Below are positions 15,201 to 27,200 of a stretch of DNA of 64,000 nt, piece after piece. The stretch is from assembly GCA_018398805.1 (NCBI GenBank), contig JAGFBZ010000553.1, positions 1-64,000 of the forward strand, read 5' to 3'. Made by a program: the position numbers and the translations under genes. The notes beneath the pieces were generated by a model. That model ran no database searches. It was not told where the DNA came from and saw only the letters and a list, made by a program, of their open reading frames with translations. This stretch comes from Hirundichthys speculiger. Lineage: Eukaryota > Chordata > Actinopteri > Beloniformes > Exocoetidae. Numbering within the stretch: the stretch's first letter is position 1; every line of letters starts with the position of its first letter.

Positions 15201-18200
15201 CTCCATCGTCTGTGGACTCGTTCCTCCTCCGTTCCTCCATCTGTGGACTCGTTCCTCCTCTGTGGACTCGTTCCTCCATCTGTGGACTCGTTCCTCCATC
15301 TGTGGACTCTTCCTCCGTCTGTGGACTCGTTCCTCGTCTGTGGACTCGTTCCTCCGTCTGTGGACTCGTTCCTCTCGTTCCTCCATCTGTGGACTCGTTC
15401 TCCATCTGTGGACTCGTTCCTCCGTTCTCCGTCTGTGGACTCGTTCCTCCGTCTGTGGACTCGTTCCTCCATCTGTGGACTCGTTCCTCCATCTGTGGAC
15501 TCGTTCCTCCATCTGTGGACTCGTTCCTCCGTCTCGTGGACTCGTTCCTCCGTCTGTGGACTGTCCTCCGTCTGTGGACTCGTTCCTCCATCTGTGGACT
15601 CGTTTCCTCCGTCTGTGGACTCGTTCCTCCGTCTGTGGACTCATTCCTCGTCTGTGGTCTCGTTCTCCGTCTGGACTCGTTCCTCCGTCTGGGACTGTTC
15701 TCCATCTGTGGACTCGTTCCTCCGTCTGTGGACTCGTTCCTCCATCTGTGGACTCGTTCCGTCTGTGGTCTCGTTCTCGTCTGTGGACTCATTCCTCCAT
15801 CTGTGGTCCTCGTCATCTGTGGCGTTCCTGTGGACTCGTTCCTCCTCCTCCGTCTGTGGACTCGTTCCTCCATCTGTGGACTCGTTCCTCCGTCTGGTCC
15901 TCGTTCCTCCATCTGTGGACTGTTCCTCTCGTGGACTCGTTCCGTCTGTGGACTCGTTCCTCCGTCTGTGGACTCGTTCCTCCGTCTGTGGACTCGCTGT
16001 GGACTCGTTCCTCCATCTGTGGACTCGTTCCTCCATCTGTGGACTCGTTCCTCCATCTGTGATCTCGTTCCTCCTGTGGCTCGTCTGTGGACTCGTCTGT
16101 GACTCGTTCCTCCCATCTGTGGACTCGTTCTCATCTGTGGAATCGTTCCTCCGTCTGTGGACTCGTTCCTCCATCTGTGGACTCGTTCCTCCTCCATCTG
16201 TGGACGTTCCTCTCTGTGGACTCGTTCTCCATCTGTGGACTTCCTCCGTCTGTGGACTCGTCCATCTGTGGACTCTCCTCCATCTGTGGACTCGTTCCTT
16301 CTCGTCCTCTGTGGACTCGTTCCTCCGTCTGTGGACTCGTTCCTCCATCTGTGGACTCGTTCCTCCATCTGTGGACTCGTTACTCCATCTGTGGACTCTA
16401 CTCCATCTGTGGACTCGTTCCTCCATCTGTGGACTCGTTTTATCATCTTAACTTTAAATTCTGCAGTAGAGATTTTTCTTTTTGGTCTCATATCTGTGTT
16501 CTCTCAGTCTTTATGGTTCACTGTGTTCATTTTTTCAGTATCAGTGTTCAGTCCTCGTGAGTGTAGACGACGTCCTGTTGTTGTCATGGATGACATGGAG
16601 GATATTTATAAGTCACAGGACCAGCTAAACTACTAAAATAACATCTTTGTTCTGAAAATGTGGTAAGTTGAAAGCAGAACACTTCATCTGAACCGGATAA
16701 ATCAAGTAGGGCTGTAGTCTAAACATTTATAGATCACTGTGCAAAAAGTTTTTTTTAACAGTTTTTCACGAGACTAAAATAAATAATTACTTTTTTGTCA
16801 GTGAGTAATTTCTAAAGGCGTGGACGGCTGCTGGCTGGGAGATAAAATATTAACTGTGAACTCGATCTAATTCAGGACAGTTGGGTTGATGTCCTCTGGA
16901 GAAGCCCCGCTGTTGGTTGTTGTGTTATTACATCATAACTGATATCTGAACGGCTTGTTTCAGCACTTCCTTCATGGCTGGAGGTGAATTATGAAACAGG
17001 CGCTGACTTTGTCCCTGGATGAACCCAACGCAGACTCACCAAGTAGCGGTCGTTTGGCAACATGCTGTTTTTTTTTTCCTTCAACAATCAGGAAATGGTT
17101 TATTTAAGCAGCAGTTATATAACTGCTTTATTTATTTATTTTGCTCATTTTTAATAAAATGTCCAGAAATGGATGAAAAAGGCCCATTAAATATTCTCGC
17201 AGCTTGCTTTGATCTGTACCAGTTCTGCAAATGTTTTAACAGCTAATTCATTTCTTGAAGTAGCACCGATTACTTTCAGCGATATTCAAATCTTACTTGT
17301 ATCTTTTTGCGTTACTGTAATAATTTAGACTTGTGATGAGCTCTTGGGATGTTAAGTTTTGACTGTTTTTATGGATTTTAAATTTTTTTTCTGAGTAGCT
17401 GGCTGTTTGCAAAAAGATAAATGGATAAATAAAAATGCATATTCAAACTGAAGTCCAGATGTCTACGTGATGGAGGAACATCTGGATATCTGAGTATTGG
17501 GGCTCCAGCTCCAATTAATTTAGTGGTTAAATTAGTTTTCTCTTTTCTTTTTATTTTCTTAAATGTCTGCTGATGTTTACCGATATTAGCTCGTACCTGC
17601 CGTTGAATCTGATTTTCAATCAGCTGGTACCTTTAACCAACTTCAACCAGTATCGACCAGTATCTCTACATAGACCAGTATCTCTACGTAGACCAGAATC
17701 TCTACGTAGACGAGTAACTACGTCGAACAGTAACTACGTAAACCAGTATCTCTTCATAGACCAGTATCTCTACGTCGACCAGTATCTCTTTGTAGACCAG
17801 TATCTCTACGTCGACCAGTATCTCTTCGTAGACCAGTATCTCTACGTAGACCAGTATCTCTACGTAGACGAGTAACTACGTCGAACAGTAACTACGTAAA
17901 CCAGTATCTCTTCATAGACCAGTATCTCTACGTCGACAGTATCTCTTTGTAGACCAGTATCTTCGACCAGTATCTCTTCGTAGACCAGTATCTCTTCGTA
18001 GACCAGTATCTCTACGTCGACCAGTATCTCTACGTCAACCAGCATCTCTACGTCGACTAGTATCTCTACGTCGACCAGTATCTCTACGTCGACCAGTATC
18101 TCTACGTCGACCGTACTCGACTCTACTCGACCAGTACGTCGACCAGTATCTCTGCGTCGACAATATCTCTGCGTCGACCCTCTACGTCACCAGAATCTTT

Positions 18201-21200
18201 ACGTCGACCAATACGTCGTAGACCAGTATCTCTACGTCGACCAATATCTCTTCGTAGACCAGTATCTCTACGTCGACCAATATCTCTTCGTAGACCAGTA
18301 TCTTTACGTCGACCAATATCTCTTCGTAGACCAGTATCTCTACGTAGATCAGTAACTCTACGTCGACCAGTATCTCTACTTTGACCAGTATCTCTACTTT
18401 GACCAGTATCTCTACTTTGACCAGTATCTCTACGTCGACCAGTATCTTTACGTCGACCAGTATCTCTATGTAGATCAGTAATTCTACGTAGACCAGTATC
18501 TCTACGTAGACCAGTATCTCTTCGTAGACCAGTATCTCTACGTCGACCAGTATCTCTACGTCGACCAGTATCTCTGCGTAGACCAGTATCTCTACGTCGA
18601 CCAGCATCTCTACGTCGACCAGCATCTCTACGTCGACCAGCATCTCTACGTCGACCAGCATCTCTGCGTAGACCAGGAACTCTACATCGACCACTATCTC
18701 TACGTAGACCAGGAACTCTACGTTGACCAGTAACTCTACATCAACCAGTATCTCTACGTCAACCAGTATCTCTGCGTAGACCAGGAACTCTACGTCGACC
18801 ACTATCTCTACGTAGACCAGGAACTCTACGTTGACCAGGAACTCTACGTTGACCAGTAACTCTACGTCAACCAGTATCTCTACGTCAACCAGTAACTCTA
18901 CGTCGACCAGTATCTCTACGTCAACCAGCATCTCTACGTCGACTAGTATCTCTACGTCGACCAGTATCTCTACGTCGACCAGTATCTCTACGTCGACCAG
19001 TATCTCTACGTCGACCAGGAACTCTACGTCGACCAGTATCTCTACGTCAACCAGTATCTCTGCGTCGACCAGTATCTCTGCGTCGACCAGCATCTCTGCG
19101 TAGACCAGGAACTCTACGTCGACCAGAATCTCTACGTCAACCAGTATCTTTACGTCGACCAATATCTCTTCGTAGACCAGTATCTCTACGTCGACCAATA
19201 TCTCTTCGTAGACCAGTATCTCTACGTCGACCAATATCTCTTCGTAGACCAGTATCTCTACGTAGATCAGTAACTCTAGTCTACAGTATCTCTACTTTGA
19301 CCAGTATCAGTATCTCTACTTTGACCAGTATCTGACCTACGTCGACCAGTATCTTTACGTCGACCAGTATCTCTATGTAGATCAGTAATTCTACGTAGAC
19401 CAGTATCTCTACGTAGACCAGTATCTCTTCGTAGACCAGTATCTCTACGTCGACCAGTATCTCTAGTCCAGTTCCGTAGACCAGTATCTCTACGTCGACC
19501 AGCATCTCTACGTCGACCAGCATCTCTACGTCGACCAGCATCTCTACGTCGACCAGCATCTCTGCGTAGACCAGGAACTCTACATCGACCACTATCTCTA
19601 CGTAGACCAGGAACTCTACGTTGACCAGTAACTCTACATCAACCAGTATCTCTACGTCAACCAGTATCTCTGCGTAGACCAGGAACTCTACGTCGACCAC
19701 TATCTCTACGTAGACCAGGAACTCTACGTTGACCAGGAACTCTACGTTGACCAGTAATCTACGTCAACCAGTATACTACTCAACGTCGACCAGTATCTCT
19801 GGTAGACCAGTAACAGTAACTCTAACTCGGACCAGTAACTCTACGTAGACCAGTATCTCTACGTCGACCAGTATCTCTATGTCGACCAGTATCTCTATGT
19901 CGACCAGTATCTCTATGTTGACCAGTATCTCTACGTAGACCAGTATCTCTATGTAGACCAGTAACTACGTCGAACAGTAACTACGTAAACCAGTATCTCT
20001 TCATAGACCAGTATCTCTACGTCGACCAGTATCTCTACGTCAACCAGTATCTCTACGTCGACCAGTATCTCTACGTCAACCAGTATCTCTACGTCAACCA
20101 GTAACTCTACGTCAACCAGTATCTCTACGTCAACCAGTATCTCTACGTCGACCAGTAACTCTACGTCGACCAGTAACTCTACGTCGACCAGTAACTCTAC
20201 GTCGACCAGTATCTCTATGTCGACCAGTATCTCTATGTTGACCAGTATCTCTACGTAGACCAGTATCTCTATGTAGACCAGTAACGTACGTAACAGTAAA
20301 CCAACAGTATCTCATAGACCAGTATCTCTAGTCGACCAGTATCTCTACGTCAACCAGTATCTCTACGTCAACCAGTAAACTCTACGTCAACCAGTATCTA
20401 CGTCGACCAGTACTCTACGTCGACCAGTATCTCTACGTCAACCAGTAACTCTACGTCGACCAGTATCTCTACGTAGACCAGTATCTCTACGTCGACCAGT
20501 ATCTCTACGTCGACCAGTATCTCTATGTCGACCAGTATCTCTATGTCGACCAGCATCTCTACGTCGACCAGCATCTCTACGTCGTCCAGCATCTCTGCGT
20601 AGACCAGGAACTCTACGTCGACCAGTATCTCTACGTCGACCAGCATCTCTATGTCGACCAGCATCTCTGCGTAGACCAGGAACTCTACGTCGACCAGTAT
20701 CTCTACGTCGACCAGTATCTCTACGTCGACCAGTATCTCTTCGTAGATCAGTATCTCTACGTAAACCAGTATCTCTACGTAGACCAGCATCTCTACGTAG
20801 ATCAGTATCTCTACGTAGACCAGTATCTCTACGTCGACCAGTATCTCTACGTAGATCAGTATCTCTACGTAAACCAGTATCTCTACGTCGACCAGTATCT
20901 ATACGTCGACCAGTATCTCTACGTTGACCAGTATCTCTACGTAGACCAGCATCTCTACGTCGACCAGTATCTCTACGTCGACCAGTATCTCTACGTCGGC
21001 CAGTATCTCTACGTCGACCAGCAACTCTACGTCGACCAGTATCTCTACGTTGACCAGTATCTCTACGTAGACCAGCATCTCTACGTCGACCAGTATCTCT
21101 ACGTCGACCAGTATCTCTACGTCGACCAGTATTTCTACGTCGACCAGTAACTCTACATAGACCAGTATCTCCACGTCGACCAGTAACTCTACGTCGACCA

Positions 21201-24200
21201 GTAACTCTACGTCGACCAGTAACTCTACGTCGACCAGTAACTCTACATCGACCAGTATCTCTACGTAGATCAGTATCTCTACGTAAACCAGTATCTCTAC
21301 GTCGACCAGTATCTATACGTCGACCAGTATCTCTACGTTGACCAGTATCTCTACGTAGACCAGCATCTCTACGTCGACCAGTATCTCTACGTCGACCAGT
21401 ATCTCTACGTCGACCAGTATCTCTACGTTGACCAGTATCTCTACTAGGGCTGGGCCAAAAAATCGATTTTTATATTAATCGCGATTTTTTTCTTGGGATT
21501 TTAAAAAATCGATTCTCATACATGAATCGATTTTTGGCTCCGTGGAAATACTCCGCTCGCCGTCTCTTTTGTCATCAACACTTCCGGAAATAGAAGCACG
21601 TGTGTCACCATAGTAACCAGAATGCCGGCAAATTCACGCGACAAAATGGCGGAGTGCAGCGAGCGGAGTACTTTCACAGAGTCTGAACTCTTTCCCACAC
21701 CGCCCCACTTCAAATCAAACGTATGGACTTTATTTGGTTTTTATAAAAAGCACGAGGCAGGAGAGCTCGATATGCGGAAAGCCATATGTAAACGTTGTCG
21801 CAGTCAAATCTCTTACTGTGGTAACACCACGAACATGACCGCGCACATCCTTCGCTACCATCCAGAGAGGTCTGAGCTCTCTGACAGGCTGGGTCCGCGT
21901 TTACTCGAGAGTTAAAGATACTGGCGGTGGCAGCTAATGTCAGGACTCGGGCAGTTAAATGATTATTCATTAACGTGGCGTGTTTGTCATGAAACAATCG
22001 TGTTGCCGTAGCGTGTTATTAGCGGTTTGTTTACCGGCAGCTGTAAAGCACAACGGATCGCCAACATGACAACACTGCATGAGAACATATTCACAACACG
22101 TCCTGACCGGTGTAGGCTATTAGTGTTAGCAGTTGCTATCAATAGCATCTGTATCCACAAAGAAAATAACGACGTGGATTTATTGTCGTTTCCATCACGT
22201 AGCCTATGCACCAACTGAGCCGGGTAGAGGAAGACAACTTTAGGTAAGAAAATCAAGTTTTATTTAACGCTAGACAACTTTTAAAATTAGCAACTATAGG
22301 CTGTATTGTCTCGGTTCTATTCGGGTAACTCGGTTCAGTTCGTGGTCGGAAACTAAAGACTCGGGTCGGGTCGTTTACGGGTCCAAAAATTGCGGGTCCA
22401 TTCAGATTTGGACTCCCGAACTTATGATAATAGCTCGGGTCGGGTCGGTTTCGGGTCGAATTTTCACGGCTCCATTCGGGGTCTGGTCCATGAAAGTGGA
22501 CCTGTGAAGACCTCTAAACCAGAGGTCTTCAACCCTGGTCCTCGAGGCACCTATCCAGCAGGTTTTAGATGTTTCCCAGCTTCAACACACCTGGTTTTAA
22601 TTAATGGTCATTATCAGGTTGTCCTCAAAGTCTGCACAAGTCTGTTGATGACACAGCCACTTGTATCACGGTGTGAAGAAGAAGGGGAACATCTAAAACC
22701 TGCTGGATAGGGTGCCTGGAGGACCAGGGTTGAAGACCTCTGCTTTAAACTACAGAAATTGCGCATTTTTTAAAAAATATTAAAACTTATTTAATCTTTA
22801 TATTTTTATTATGATTTTCATACTTAAAATAATATAATAATAATAATAAGAAGAAGAATATAGTATTATAATATTATATATAATAATCAATAATTACATA
22901 TAATAAATATAATATTTAATATTATTATTATATGATTTTTATATTTCAATAATTGAAATATAAAAATCGCAATACTTGGTAAAATCGAAATGCAATACTT
23001 GTTTAATCAGAATCGCAATATAAATCGAATCAGGACCCAAAAATCGTAGGAGAATCGAATCGGCACAAAAGTGTATCGGCACAGCCCTAATCTCTACGTA
23101 GACCAGCATCTCTACGTCGACCAGTATCTCTACGTCGACCAGTATCTCTACGTCGACCAGTATCTCTACGTCGACCAGTATCTCGTCGACCAGTACTCTA
23201 GTATCTCTCGACCAGTATCTCTACGTTGACCAGTATCTCTACGTAGACCAGTATCTCTACGTCGACCAGCATCTCTACGTCGACCAGCATCTCTACGTCG
23301 ACCAGTATCTCTACGTCGACCAGTATCTCTACGTCGACCAGTATCTCTACGTCGACCAGTATTTCTACGTCGACCAGTAACTCTACATAGACCAGTATCT
23401 CTACGTCGACCAGTATCTCTACGTCGACCAGCATCTCTACGTCGACCAGCATCTCTACGTCGACCAGTATCTCTATGTCGACCAGTATCTCTGCGTAGAC
23501 CAGAATCTCTACGTCGACCAGTATCTCTACGTCGACCAGTATCTCTACGTCGACCAGCATCTCTACGTCGACCAGTATCTCTACGTCGACCAGCAACTCT
23601 ACGTCGACCACTATCTCTGCGTAGACCAGTATCTCTACGTAGACCAGTATCTCTTCGTAGATCAGTAAGTTTACGTCGACCAGTATCTCTACGTCGACCA
23701 GCAACTCTACGTCGACCAGCATCTCTGCGTAGACCAGTATCTCTGCGTAGACCAGTATCTCTACGTAGACCAGTATCTCTTCGTAGATCAGTAAGTTTAC
23801 GTCGACCAGTATCTCTGCGTAGACCAGCATCTCTACGTTGACGACTTGGTGTGGACTGGTGTGTTGCTGTCCGTCTCCCGTCACCACTTACACTTTACAC
23901 CATTAAAGCTGAACCAACTTCGCCTGATTGTGTCTCAACCTTGATAAGTCAGACTACCGACGCGTCTCAGCGGTGAGAACTTAAAACCCTGCAGCGCCAC
24001 ATGTCACGGTTGCTAACTGCGTTGTGCTCAGCGGTAGCAGCATTGTCCTGAACAGGCTTTTACATAATTGTCCCGTGCGTCGGTGTCAAACACTGGATCC
24101 TTCTGTTCTCTTCATCTTCTTCTTCTTCTTCTTCTTCATCTCTCTGCTGCGAGCTGAAAGCATCAGTCGACCGTAACCGCTGTGTTTGCTCACAGGGTGT

Positions 24201-27200
24201 GGCAACTTTGTGGGTACTTTTCATGCGTCTGCATGTGTTCTTTTTTTAGCTCGGAGAGGAAACTCAAGCTGCATCATAGGAATATCATAAGCTTCACTCA
24301 GGGTGTTTATTAAGTGTTTTTTTCAGCAGTTCCTGGAGTTTAAGGGCAAATTACCAACTGTTTTTATTTTAAATGGTATGTGTGTGTTCAGAAACTCAAG
24401 TACAGCTCTCTCTTTGAGCTGCTTCAACAAACCTCTTTACAGTGTGCTCCTTGTCTTTTGACACAGAATTTCCTAGTTGAGATAAGTTCAGAATGTTGTG
24501 ATCATTTTCCGCCAGATGCTCGCCGCCCGTTGGTTTACGGTAACGCCTGGCTTCCACGCTGCTCCTGCCAGTTAGGCTATCGAGAAGAAAGAGGTCCGGC
24601 CCGGCACCGGTCCCGTTTTAGTTCGTAAACACAGCTGCTATGGTCTGATGTGGATGAGCAAGGCCAAAAGTATTTGGAAGTGATGATGTCGTCGTCCAGA
24701 TTCACTTCATGATTTGCTGTGCTTGGTTAACACCAAAGGGCAACATCTGGCCTGCTCTGATGTCAGTGAGGTTGACCAGTTGAGAGCATATCTCTCTTAT
24801 TTTAAATGTGTGGCTTGTCGTCACACTGACTCGTGAGGGCGCAGAACTTACATCATCTTCACAGTTTTCCCTCTAAATTGGCATTTCCTCAATCAGTCTC
24901 CTACTGTACCTGGGAGTAAGCCGCTCATTCCTTTGCTTCTTTGGTGGCCGCTTCTTCTTCAACGTGTTTTTTTTTTTTTATAATCTTGATAATGAGGAAA
25001 ACAGGGACAGGAGGGGGCAGAGAAGTGTCCCCACCTTTTAGTGACCCCTCTTGGAACATTTTCTCAAAAGAAAAGTTCCTTTTAGTCTGGGAGAAAACCC
25101 CCACAAACCCCAAATTTTTACGCAAATTGCCGTTCAGTTCTGTTATATTGCGCTTTTAAAGTGAATTCTGTTTTTAATCTCCAATTCCGCGATTCCGTGA
25201 TTGCGGATTCCATAGGGCCCTACTCCTGGGGCCAACGGTCGAAAAGCAAAAAGCTGATGCTAAATTTGGCACTAGCTCCAAACTAGCTCTGGAACGTATT
25301 TGGTGGAAAAGCCCCCAAACTTCAGAAAACCTACGGGTGATGTCACAGGAGGTTCGTCTGGTTCTTCTTGTGCTGTCTGTGGTCAATGCGCATCCCTTGT
25401 CCTCGGTTTGCCATGCCTAAGTCATGTGACCATCACCAGAGGATTAATGACATGACATTATGATGTTGTGCAACACATTTTTTTTTTTTTTGCCTGTTTT
25501 TCACGACTGCGCTTGAGCCCAGTGAGCATGGATTTCCATTTGTGGCGGCGAAATGTGGACGGAGATCTTTCCAGAAATGGAAACATTGGAGCAGATGGAT
25601 TTTAATTAAAAATGAAAGGGTGCAGTCTAGTTTAAACGAAGAGCAACGACCTGGCAGCTGCTGATCGCCTTGTTTTCAGTATTTTTTTTTTATGGCTGTT
25701 TACCGTCGGCTCAACTCACTTGGAACTCAAAATGAGAAAATAATACCGAAGAAAACGCAGCTTTTACGTGGTACTACCTACACTGCTTTCAGAATAAACG
25801 AGCGTGCAGTGGAAAAACACCTTGAGGGGGTAACTTATGTAACTTCTGTGCATGCGTGTGGAAACAGCTGATGAATTAAAGCTTACCATTTCACAACATT
25901 AATAAAATTGTGTGCATGAGCTCACCAAAGTCCAGATAAGATAAGATAAGATATTCCTTTATTTGTCCCACAATGGGGAAATTTACAATGTTACAGCAGC
26001 AGTGAGAATAGCAATAAAAACGAGAAAAGGACAACAATAAAATAGGATAAAACAATAATAAAAACAAACAATAACTACAATAGAGAATATATAATAAATA
26101 ATAAATAATAACTCTGACTTTATTTAAATGACTGATGCTCTGAAGTACAGCCTCACTTAGGGGTGAGTATTGTAAAGGACCTCGCAATACAATATGTATC
26201 ATGATACTTGGGTCACGATACGATATCACTATATCACGATATATTGCGATATTCTACCCAGTTCATATCAAAATTAAAAGTAGAGATGAAAAATCAAGTT
26301 GCTGTATATGTTCATCAGATGATATTGATCATTCAGAGGACAAATTGAGTCAAAACTATTTACTTCAAAAACAACCTATTCATTGTTTATTATTAGTCTT
26401 TTTGCACATTTAAGAATTCACAATGCGTCTAATACATGAATACATTAACTTTCCTAAAAAATCAATATTAGGAGCTGAAATATCGATATTATATTGGGCG
26501 GCCGAAAATCACGATATATTGCCAAATCGATTTTTTTTCACACTCCTAGTTCTGAACATCATCTTGATGTCTTGTTCATGGTGAGATACTGTTATCCTTG
26601 TGGGGGAGTGACAAATGAAATGCATTGTGGGAGATGTAGTTTATTGTTCATATGCGCTCTTAAAGCGGTGTGAGCTTATTTTAAGTCTTAAAATATTGGT
26701 TTAAAATTTAAGCCAAAATGCACAAGCTCTCGAGGGCCACATACAATGACGTGGTGGCCACATTTGGCCCGCAGGCCTTGTTTTAGGGTTAGGGTTAGTC
26801 AAAACTATTTGCTTCAAAACAACCTATTTATTGTTTGTTATTAGTGTTTTTGCACATTTAAGTAACCATTGCAATATAGTGACGATATCGATATTAGGAG
26901 CTGAAAAATCGATATTATATTGGGCTGTCCAAAATCGCGATATATTGCCAAATTGATTTTTTTTTCACACATGAACAAGTCTGCTCAGTGCTTCAGTGAT
27001 GCTTAATTGCCCAGCGCAGAATAAAATATTATCTGTGTGGTGGTGTGCATTTACAGGATCAGACGTCAGCCTGTATTTACTTATCCAGTCATGAGCTTTA
27101 GATGCAAATGAGTGAAACGAACCCTCCGAGTCTCGCAGCAGAGTGAAGAGCCAAACTTCTCCAGCTGCCTGCAGGAGCGATATTTTACACAGGAGAGAGT

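Larger units (their letters stand above)
21445..23089 (+). mobile_element. hAT transposon remnant inserted in the 18-bp array
   Basis: Termini TAGGGCTGGGCC and GGCACAGCCCTA are inverted copies. Flanks ATCTCTAC (21437-21444) and ATCTCTAC (23090-23097) are an exact 8-bp target duplication, as made by hAT transposases. The element is 1645 bp, holds a BED-finger reading frame near its left end and a second, nested MITE, and has AT-rich decay towards its right end. A partial copy lies at about 52200-52760. Confidence 0.9.

Noticed and set aside
13730..16636. Long open frames on both strands (up to about 600 codons)
   Set aside because: They consist only of translated 20-bp repeats, shift frame freely, and have no splice or start context.
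18182..21174. Minus-strand frames of LVDVEI-type repeats, up to 350 codons
   Set aside because: They are products of the 18-bp satellite period (6 codons); such hydrophobic/acidic repeats match no protein family I know.
13780..23842. Possible CRISPR arrays
   Set aside because: Repeats are directly adjacent without unique spacers, and the genome is a vertebrate.
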